64,000 nt of DNA from Alosa alosa. Lineage: Eukaryota; Chordata; Actinopteri; Clupeiformes; Clupeidae. The stretch is from NCBI RefSeq assembly GCF_017589495.1, contig NC_063211.1, positions 20,560,384-20,624,383 of the forward strand. The letters run 5' to 3'. Under the pieces are notes generated by a model. That model was not told where the DNA came from. It searched no databases and saw only the letters and a list, made by a program, of their open reading frames with translations. The position numbers and the translations under genes were made by a program. Shown piece by piece: positions 1-6,710 of the stretch. Position 1 is the first letter of the stretch. The number at the start of each line of letters is the position of its first letter.

Positions 1-178
1 AGGACCCTTAGTTGTAGGAGCCTTGGTCTGACCCTACCTTTAAATGAGGACCCTTAATTGTAGGAGCCTTGGTCTGACCCTACCTTCAAATGAGGACCCT
101 TCATTGTAGGAGCCTTGGTCTGACCCTACCTTTAAATGAGGACCCTTCATTGTAGGAGCCTTGGTCTGACCACACCTT
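1..178. repeat. 46-bp minisatellite, about 3.8 copies, in gene A intron 6
   Basis: Units of 46 bp begin at 1, 47, 93 and 139, each starting AGGACCCTT and carrying TAGGAGCCTTGGTCTGAC. Copies differ by a few substitutions. The last copy decays into the C-rich acceptor tract of exon 7, so the array ends within about 15 bp of the exon. It probably continues left of the window. Confidence 0.9.
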
Positions 179-192
179 CCCCCCTCCCCCAG

Positions 193-395
193 GCTCTGAA
201 CTTCCAAGGTCATCTGAAGTACCTGCATGGGCAGAACAAGATGGCGGAGGACGGCACCATGTCCCACCCACAGCTGGCGCTCTTTGTCATAGCAACGCCC
301 CTGCAGCCACCGTCCATCCTGGAGATCCGTAGCAAGACGCTCATCTTCCAGACCAAGCACAAGCTGGACTTCACGCCCATGGGTGTCGACACCAG
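193..395 (+). CDS. ahr: Gene A exon 7 (PAS-B core)
   Basis: 203-nt exon between a CCCCCAG acceptor and a GTCTGA donor. It starts in phase 0 with ALNFQGHLKYLHGQNK and ends two bases into an Arg codon. It encodes the PAS-B stretch PQLALFVIATPLQPPSILE followed by TKHKLDFTP. In mouse AHR the latter holds Thr283, His285, Phe289 and Pro291 of the ligand pocket, and all are kept here. The open frame runs on past the donor only to a TAA at 406-408. Confidence 0.95.
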
Positions 396-920
396 GTCTG
401 AGCAATAAACATGTAAACAGTAAACACCTAGGTAAAAAAGTCACATCTGAAGGACTCCGTAAACATGTAAACAGTAAACACAGGTGGGAAATCTGGCTTG
501 AGGAAGTAAAAGTCCTACCATGTATTGGTTTACCTGTGCACCTAAAACAGGTGATTTCACTTATTAGCTAATCTACCTGGCTGAAGAGTTGAGCTAGTAA
601 GAATCAGATGGTTTTTACTGAAAGGTTGGAACAAATATGTGGTAGGACTTTTACTTTCTGCAGCCGGGTTTCCCCATCTTTGACAGTAAATTCCTAGGCA
701 AAATGGTCACATCTGAGGAACATCTGATCGTCTCCGTAAACATGTAAACAGTAGACATGTGGGTAAACAGTAAACACCTGAACAGCTCAGTAGATATGTA
801 GACCAGGGGTGGACACCAGGTCAGTTCAGTAAATATGTTATTGAAGAAAGAAAGAAAGAGGCAGAAAGAAAGAGAATCCTGTGTGTTGCCCTCTGACACT
901 GGTTGTTGTTGTTGTTGTTG

Positions 921-970
<50 letters not shown>

Positions 971-1771
971 GGGAAAGGTTGTCTTGGGCTACACGGAGTT
1001 GGAACTCTGCATGCGTGGCTCGGGCTACCAGTTTATCCACGCCGCCGACATGATGTACTGTGCAGACAACCACCTGAGGAGTAAGTACCCGCCACGTCTC
1101 TCGCAGAATGTCCCTCACAGGTCAAAGTTCAAAGGTCAAGTCAAGTCAAGTCAGTTTTATTTTTAAAGCGCATTTAACATGCACAGAGTGCAACCCAAAG
1201 CACTGGCAGGTCAGACTCTCAACAATCAGATACACGTCCTCTGCAAATCAGTTAGGTGGCACACAAGTGCTTAGAGGTGTGAAATCACTCATATCGGATC
1301 CTTCCAACCAGGTGTAGCCTAACCCTAACCCTAAACCTAACCCTAGTAGCCTAACCCTAACTGTAAACGTAACCCTAGTAGCCTAACCCTAACCCTAGTA
1401 GATGTGCCCAACTGCTGGCCCCAGGTGAGAAATGAGGTGTTTGACCATGTCTTCTGCCCTGCAGTGATGAAGACGGGGGAGAGTGGCTTAACAGTGTTCC
1501 GGCTCCTGACCAAAGGGGGCTCCTGGTTGTGGGTCCAGGCCAACGCCAGACTCATCTACAAGCAAGGAAGACCGGAATTCATTGTGGCTCGCCAGAGGGC
1601 CCTGACGTGAGTCTCCACACAGCTGGGCTGTTTACTATCAACAAGACATCTGACAAGACCAATATGATACACCTCTTACTCACTTCAAATTCAGCCTCAA
1701 GGATCATCTATTTCTGGCTGGGTTTTGCTTCCTTAGTCTAACCCTGTGACTAATGACTACTTGTAGTAATC

Positions 1772-1861
<90 letters not shown>

Positions 1862-4420
1862 GTCTCTCTCTCTTTCCCTCCTCTCTCTCTCTCTCTCTCT
1901 GTCTCTCTGAACAGAAATGAGGAGGGTGAAGAGCATCTGCGCCAGAGGAAGATCCAGCTTCCTTTCAACTTTGCGACGGGGGAGGCCCTCCTGTACGAAG
2001 ACGCCGTCTCCGTGGCCTCCATCCCCAGTCAGCCCACCAAAGAGCCGCTGAAGCTGCCCAAGTCCGCCGAGCAGATTAACGTCGACCCCAACTCCCTGCT
2101 GGGCTCCATGCTCAAGCAGGACCAGATGTTGTATGGCCCGGGCAGCACCAATGACAACGGCAGCAGCGACGCCAATGTCCAGTTCCCTCCGATGCCCATG
2201 GAGGTGTCCATGGATTTGCCCATGGACCAGGTCTTCCTGGACAGCCACGCGCTGATGACCATGCCTGGCGGGGACCCCTGGCAGCACTCACAGGCCACCG
2301 CTGCCACCACACCGACCGTGGGATCGGTCAAGTCGGAGACAAGTGTGAAGGACATGGTGGAGACCCTGCAGCAGATCATCGCGGACGCCAGCATGTGCCC
2401 GGAGCTGCAGCTGGACATAGACGTGGGCGATCTTGAGCTGAAGGAGTGGGAGAGCACGCTGCTGCGCATGAACATGACCACCAGCGAGAGCGCCGTCCAG
2501 CTCAACGACATCCTCACCAACGACATCTTCTCGTACGTGGAGGGCCTGTTTGAGGAGAACGGCCTGCAGATGCCCGCCTCGGGCCAGGGCGGCTTCGGGG
2601 ACGTACACCCCGACTGCCTGCCAGTGCTGGAGCTGCAGACCTCCATCATGGCGGCTGCAGGACAGGTCTTCGACCTGCCGGGGGCTCCACCACCACAGCC
2701 ACCGCCGACATTCAATGATGCCCAGCCGCAGGGCAACCTCCTGGGCATGGGCCTCCAGAACAACACGCCCATAGGAGGGGCACTGCGGGGCACCATGAAG
2801 CTCACACACATTGGCCCTGAGATGACGCTGGCACAGTCAGTGCCCACTGGTAGCCTCTCTAACCAGGCTCTACAGCAGAGGGTCCTGGGGAACGGAGCTG
2901 ACCTCCAAGGGTTCAACCCCGCCGCTCTGGCCGGACAGTACAACCATTGCCAGGGCCAGGGTCAGCTACAGCAAGGTCGCCTGGGCAATGGCCCCCAGCA
3001 GAACAGCAGGGCGTCTGTGCCCCAGCGGCGGATTCTGACTGACCAGCAAGAGATGCTTGGCCAGGTGCACCCCAATGCGATGATGGTGCCCGCCATGCCA
3101 AACCACAACACCATGCCCACAGCTGCAACCCTGCCGTCCCAGCCAATGGCCTTTCAGAAGCCTCTCAACCCACCAAATGGCCAGGATGGCTCTTGGGTCT
3201 CGTCCCTGCCCAGCTCCGCCATGGCAGACGGCATGCTGGGAGGGCGCGCCCAGAGGATTCCAAACCAGATGGACATGTCGCTGACCAACTCGCCTGCCGC
3301 CTGTCTGCAGGGACGCTTCGCTCTGCACACCCAGCCCGGCCAGAACCCGTGGCCTCTCCAGCAGCAACAGCAGCAGAACCACCTGCAGCAGAGCCAGCAG
3401 CTGCAGAGCCAGCAGCAGCAGCTTCCCAACCCCCTGTCCAATGGACACCAGCACTTGTCTAACTGCTACGGTCAGACGGCAAATTTCCAAAGAGACGCCA
3501 TCTCGCAGCTTCTCCCCCAGAACACTCCGACCTTCGGGGCGGCCTTCCGAGCCCCGAACCCCGCCGCCACCCCTCAGCCGGGGTCAATGGGCGTCCCTCA
3601 CCTACCTAAAAACAGCTGCATGTTCGACAGCTCGCCCCCAGCCGCTGCCCTTGCCCAGACCAACCTTGCTGCGTCCGCCCCATCTGCCCTGGCGAACGGC
3701 GTCGGCTACAACCACCGTCGGCCGGACGTCTCGCTGGCAGGCCACAACATGAAGGCCCTGCTCAACCACAGCCTGCCCCAGCAGCAGGCCACCTGTTTCT
3801 ACCCGCAGAGCACCACCGACGCCCTGGGCACTGCCACCACCAACGTCGCTGTGCCCGCCCTCAACCACATCACCCCACAGGACACTCTCAACCCCCTGGA
3901 GACCCTGATGGCACCGCCACGGCCGTTCCTCAACTGCAACGGCCAGACACCGGTAAGCGGACTCCATTTGTCTCGCAGGTACCGGCTGGATCACTAAAAG
4001 CAAGGTCAAGTGAAAGAAAGGGGAGCACTTCCCTGGGTCAAAAATGTTTGTAAATAATAAAATGTACAATAAAATGTGCAATAAAAGCACGGGGTGCTCA
4101 TCAAAAATGGGCCTTTAAGCCGTCAACCTGCACATCAGCTATGAAAACCACCACACACACAGAAGAAAGCTTGTTACAATTCATCACTGTGCAATGCATT
4201 TCATAGCATAATTACATACCCAGATACTGGGAATGTAAATTCAAATGGGGATGTTTCAGAAACTGTATGTCTTGTGTGATGTTGATGTTTTGTGTCTTGT
4301 TTTCTTTTGCAGATCACCAACCCTCTGATACAGGACAATGGTTCCTTCCAGTTCCCTAACATGGTCAATGAAACCACATACTTCACAGAGAACAGTCAGG
4401 CCACCTGCTGTGATTTCTAG
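193..4420 (+). CDS. ahr: Gene A: aryl hydrocarbon receptor, 3' half (exons 7-11 equivalent), 5' end outside window
   Basis: Ligand-activated bHLH-PAS transcription factor: it binds planar aromatics through PAS-B, pairs with ARNT in the nucleus and activates genes with xenobiotic response elements. The coding sequence here is join(193-395, 971-1080, 1465-1606, 1915-3952, 4313-4420), 2601 nt or 866 codons plus TAG. All junctions are GT-AG and in phase. Exon sizes of 203, 110 and 142 nt match what I recall for mammalian AHR exons 7-9. Residues 1-165 of this segment are C-terminal PAS-B with the AHR landmarks TKHKLDFTP, GSGYQFIHAAD, KTGESGLTVFRLL and NARLIY. The rest is a transactivation region with an acidic stretch (about 295-367) and a glutamine-rich stretch (about 634-655). 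With roughly 265 residues missing upstream, the protein would be near 1,130 residues, longer than mammalian AHR. Gene B lies downstream on the same strand. The transactivation sequence looks more like fish AHR2 than AHR1, but I cannot confirm the paralogue. Confidence 0.96.
396..970 (+). other. Gene A intron 7
   Basis: 575-bp intron. Three clusters of GTAAACA/AACATGTAAACAG motifs (about 406-430, 457-482 and 735-780) make up much of it. A short GAAA-rich stretch is at 844-875. The 3' end is a TTG repeat (902-923) followed by a TG repeat (922-967) reaching the acceptor. Nothing coding is seen. Confidence 0.8.
902..967. repeat. (TTG)n-(TG)n compound microsatellite at exon 8 acceptor
   Basis: About seven TTG units are followed by about 23 TG units. 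The TG tract is continuous with the acceptor CAG at 968-970, so it occupies the place of the polypyrimidine tract. Confidence 0.95.
971..1080 (+). CDS. ahr: Gene A exon 8 (PAS-B)
   Basis: 110-nt exon that completes the split Arg codon and reads GKVVLGYTELELCMRGSG then YQFIHAADMMYCADNHLR. It ends one base into a Met codon at a GTAAGT donor. The residues equivalent to mouse Tyr316, Ile319 and Cys327 are present. The acceptor is unusual: about 23 TG dinucleotides run straight into CAG with no T-rich tract between. The nearest branch-point-like CTGAC is at 893-897. Confidence 0.95.
1119..1138 (+). promoter_or_regulatory. Triple DR1 nuclear-receptor half-site array
   Basis: AGGTCA (1119-1124), AGTTCA (1126-1131) and AGGTCA (1133-1138) lie in the same orientation, each separated by a single A. 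Direct repeats spaced by one base are the known binding arrangement for HNF4, PPAR/RXR and COUP-TF dimers. The motif is exact; binding and function are not shown by the sequence. Confidence 0.5.
1134..1216. repeat. Fish interspersed-repeat tail (AAGTC-repeat type)
   Basis: Repeated CAAGT units, then a TTTTATTTTTAAAGCGCATTT-like core and AACCCAAAGCACTGGCAGGT. The same order of blocks recurs at 48178-48265 with a cleaner TTTATTTATATAGCACATTT core. It resembles a tail seen widely in teleost genomes; I cannot name the family. Confidence 0.6.
1317..1403. repeat. Interstitial telomere-like repeat block
   Basis: Units of CCTAAC and CCCTAA are interspersed with CCCTAGTAG, with the composite TAGCCTAACCCTAAC occurring several times. 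It is short and degenerate, so it is an interstitial sequence and not a chromosome end. Confidence 0.7.
1465..1606 (+). CDS. ahr: Gene A exon 9 (end of PAS-B)
   Basis: 142-nt exon after a normal TTCTGCCCTGCAG acceptor. It encodes MKTGESGLTVFRLLTKGG and WLWVQANARLIYKQGRPEF and ends IVARQRAL plus two bases of a Thr codon at a GTGAGT donor. The Phe of VFRLL matches mouse Phe345. The Ala and Gln of IVARQ match mouse Ala375 and Gln377. Ala at that position is the high-affinity state in mouse; human AHR has Val. Confidence 0.95.
1607..1914 (+). other. Gene A intron 9
   Basis: 308-bp intron. The first 165 bp are ordinary sequence. The rest is a TC microsatellite of about 130 bp reaching to within a few bases of the acceptor. 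Confidence 0.85.
1774..1907. repeat. (TC)n microsatellite as exon 10 polypyrimidine tract
   Basis: About 130 bp of TC repeats with a few T, G and C interruptions, ending in CTGAACAG at the exon 10 acceptor. It serves as an extremely long pyrimidine tract. Confidence 0.95.
1915..3952 (+). CDS. ahr: Gene A exon 10 (transactivation domain)
   Basis: 2038-nt exon after a long CT microsatellite and a CTGAACAG acceptor, ending at a GTAAGC donor in phase 0. The start, TNEEGEEHLRQRKIQLPF then NFATGEALLYE, is the conserved post-PAS segment. Next comes an acidic region including MVETLQQIIADASMCPELQ, DLELKEWESTLLRMN and LNDILTNDIFSYVEGLFE. A long region rich in Gln, Pro, Asn, Ala and Met follows, with a Q run at about 3358-3425. 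The exon is far longer than the mammalian counterpart. GC content and codon use are clearly coding-like against the repetitive flanks. Part of it (2828-3016) is duplicated as a relic at 5298-5490. Confidence 0.95.
3953..4312 (+). other. Gene A intron 10 with possible intronic polyadenylation signals
   Basis: 360-bp intron. Reading through the donor stays open for 14 codons (VSGLHLSRRYRLDH) to TAA at 3995-3997. Three AATAAA hexamers follow within 90 bp (4056-4061, 4068-4073, 4080-4085). This is the layout expected of an alternative terminal exon with a different C-terminus. It may also be chance in AT-rich sequence. Confidence 0.5.
4313..4420 (+). CDS. ahr: Gene A exon 11 (C-terminus and stop)
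   Basis: The acceptor TTTTCTTTTGCAG opens a 108-nt coding exon in phase 0: ITNPLIQDNGSFQFPNMV, then NETTYFTENSQATCCDF and TAG at 4418-4420. It is assigned because the exon 10 donor, this acceptor and the reading frame agree, and because AHR genes have a short last coding exon. The C-terminal sequence is not one I can match from memory. The 3' UTR begins at 4421. Confidence 0.85.
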   Translation: MTNPLIQDNGSFQFPNMVNETTYFTENSQATCCDF

Positions 4421-4968
4421 AATGCACAGACAGACAGACACCCATTTGCCTTTTGGTCTGTCATGAAAACGAACGCTGTGAGACCTGACGAAGCAGCACT
4501 CTTCTCTAAAGAAAACTGAGTCCAGACTGACTAAAAGAAAAAAAACAAATGACAACAGGTTCACAAATGCCTTCTGAGATTCTCTCTACGTGCCTTCCTG
4601 TGGAGATGTGACAGCGACTCCTTTTTTTGTTTTTGTTTTTTTCCCTCGCATCAGCCGCAGCTCAAAATGTACAAATGAGGACCTTGCATGACGTCAGTCA
4701 GACACTTTGATTTTGCTTGTTTGTTTGTTTGTTTGTTTTTGTTTGTTTAAAAATGCAAATGGATTTGAAATGGAAGCAGCAGCAGGACTGTCACTGGAGA
4801 ACCCGGGGGCTGCTCTTCGGTGGAAAAGAAAAGACACCAGGAAGGTGCAAAAGAAAATATTTATTTTGTTTTGTTTTGCGTTCTATCCAATTTTTTTTTT
4901 TTTTTTTCTTTGTCACTCTTGATTTTAGTATGCCGTGTGTGTGTGTGCGTTTTACAGCCACAGGAAAT

Positions 4969-4970
<2 letters not shown>

Positions 4971-5008
<38 letters not shown>

Positions 5009-5075
5009 TAGGTTTGCTACCTGTGATCTCTTTAATGAAGTAAGCATGCAGAAGGCAGAGGGAGACACACACAAA

Positions 5076-5138
<63 letters not shown>
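4971..5138. repeat. (GT)n and (CA)n tracts in inverted arrangement
   Basis: A GT tract (4971-5007) and a CA tract (5080-5138) are separated by about 70 bp. The two tracts are complementary, so a transcript of this region could form a hairpin with a loop of about 70 nt. Confidence 0.85.
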
Positions 5139-5139
<1 letters not shown>

Positions 5140-5297
5140 AGAGATGTACCGCAGGTCATCTCTGGGCCCAGACGCATGTAGAGTTGTGGAGAACCTGGGT
5201 GGTGGCAAAGTTCAAAGGGGGGTCAGGAAGTCATCCGAATCTGGTGTGAGAGTGAGTTGAAGTTTCCATGCCATAGCCATAGCTGCCATACATCTCT

Positions 5298-5490
5298 CTG
5301 GCACAGTCAGTGCCCACTGGTAGCCCCCCCACCCAGGCTCTGCCACAGAAATGGGGGCAACCTCCAGGGTTCCAACCCCACTGCCCTGGGAACACAGTAC
5401 AGCCATCCCCAGGCTTTGGAGCCTTGGCCATCTGTGGCTGGGGGCTCCTTGGTAACAACCCCCAGCAGAACAGTAGGGCATCAGGGGCAA
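5298..5490 (+). pseudogene. Relic duplicate of AHR exon 10 fragment
   Basis: This stretch matches gene A exon 10 at 2828-3016 on the same strand. The first 28 bases or so, from CTGGCACAGTCAGTGCCCAC onward, are identical. Later blocks also match, including ACCTCCAGGGTTC, CCAACCCC and CCCCCAGCAGAACAG before AGGGC, with small indels between them. Read in the parental frame it stays open for about 62 codons against 63 in the parent (LAQSVPTGS at the start, PQQNSRAS at the end). No splice-site context or neighbouring AHR exons are visible, so I call it a fragmentary duplicate or a remnant of a lost third tandem copy. It lies inside the possible 3' UTR of gene A. Confidence 0.8.
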
Positions 5491-5939
5491 GGGGCCGCTC
5501 AGCGCCGATACTGCCCCAGCATCCCCTACTCCCCCAGGCCTCTCTCACTGCCCCCCCCCAAACTGCTAGCCAAACTGCATTATGTTATAATATATCACAA
5601 TTGTAACAAGGTATGTTAATCAGATTGTTAATGGATAACATTTATTCACTTTGCTTTGTGCTGTTTTGTTTCGCTTTATGAATGTTTCTTTTATATTTTT
5701 TATAAGCATTTAATCAAAAATATCAGATACGTCAATGAGCCATTTTTCTCTTCCTCTGTCTCAGGCTTCTTCTTCTAACTGCCTTCTCTCTCTCTCTCTG
5801 TCCCTCTCTCTGTTTATCTCTCTTATTCTCTCTCTCTGTTTTAAACTTGTGATTCTGTTGGACCCCCCCCCCACACACACACACACACTTTTGCCCCCAC
5901 CAGGCTGTCAGTGTGATCTCTGCATCCCTGAACAGACTT

Positions 5940-6140
5940 GGGGAGTATTCCAAGTATGTGGTTTAGTGACCCAGGTAAGTTAACTCAGAGTAAATGGTAA
6001 ACCTTCTACAACAAGAGGCCTATGGCATTGTTTTGTTAGGAGGATGAAGCCATACAGCTCTTCCATTAGGAGGTTTACTACTTACTTTGAGTTGTAATTT
6101 ACCCAAGTTTGTCACTAAACTACACACTTGGAATACCCCC
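5940..6140. mobile_element. Foldback / MITE-like element, about 200 bp
   Basis: The left arm, from about 5940 (GGGGAGTATTCCAAGTATGT through TTTAGTGACCC to GGTAAACC), is matched by the reverse complement of 6070-6140 (GGGGGTATTCCAAGTGTGTA onward). The arms are about 65 bp at roughly 80 percent identity around a 70-bp centre. I see no clear target duplication. The family is unknown. Confidence 0.75.
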
Positions 6141-6686
6141 CGGTGTCTAGCGCAGGAGAGTAGAGGAATTGGTAGAGAGGAGAGTTCCAAAATGAAATGA
6201 ACTTAGTAAAACATGCAGATGGCCTCTTATGGGAAAGACAGCAGGTGGTCGTAGCACTGAGATGATTGGCTTATAGTAACCAATCACCCTCTTGCTCCTT
6301 TGTTTGTTGTTTTGTTGTTGTTGTTGATGATGTTGTTGTTATTTCTTTTTCTTTTTCCCTTCTTTCCTTCAAATGTGTGTTTGTATGTTTCTATACCAGA
6401 ATGGAGATTGTATTATAGAGTAAGTTGTTGAAGCTTAGCATGTCCACTCTTCTCTGCGTGAGACTTCCTGGTCCTTGTCTAGCACGGCAATTCTGATTGG
6501 TTTCCGTCTGACTGTCAACAAGGAGTAGGAGGTGGTTAACCAGAGGCAAGAGAGTGGATTGGCAGACCCTATGTGCCTTCAATTCACATTTCACCAGAGT
6601 GTAGCTTTTGTATATTCCAAAAAAACAAAAACAAATAGGACTGTTCTAATTACTCATGAACCTTGCTTTTCTGTTATTGAAATGTA

Positions 6687-6692
6687 AATAAA
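6687..6692 (+). terminator. Candidate polyadenylation signal of gene A
   Basis: AATAAA in the context AAATGTAAATAAAGC, 2.27 kb after the stop codon, followed by GT-containing sequence within 30 bp. It is the best consensus signal before the intergenic region, but other AATAAA hexamers exist, such as the one near 8905. Confidence 0.3.
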
Positions 6693-6710
6693 GCAAAACA
6701 ATGTATGTAA

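Larger units (their letters stand above)
1081..1464 (+). other. Gene A intron 8
   Basis: 384-bp intron holding three things: a triple AGGTCA-like direct repeat (1119-1138), a fragment of a fish interspersed-repeat tail (about 1134-1216), and a block of telomere-like CCTAAC repeats (1317-1403). Confidence 0.8.
4421..6710 (+). other. Gene A putative 3' UTR and downstream flank
   Basis: No coding exon is seen. After the stop there are T-rich stretches, a GT repeat (4971-5007), a CA repeat (5080-5138), the exon-10 relic (5298-5490), a CT-rich block (5750-5840) and a foldback element (5940-6140). A consensus AATAAA lies at 6687-6692. If it is used, the 3' UTR would be about 2.3 kb. No transcript end can be proved from sequence alone. 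Confidence 0.4.

Noticed and set aside
2029..2943. Minus-strand frame of 304 codons opposite exon 10
   Set aside because: Shadow of the GC-rich AHR exon 10 coding strand; no recognisable protein and no splice or start context.
4717..5249. Open frames made of VCVCVC or THTHTH runs here and at many other places (for example 13.5, 21.4, 31.4, 43.0, 48.9 and 51.0 kb)
   Set aside because: They are translations of GT/CA microsatellites on one strand or the other, with no start context or homology.
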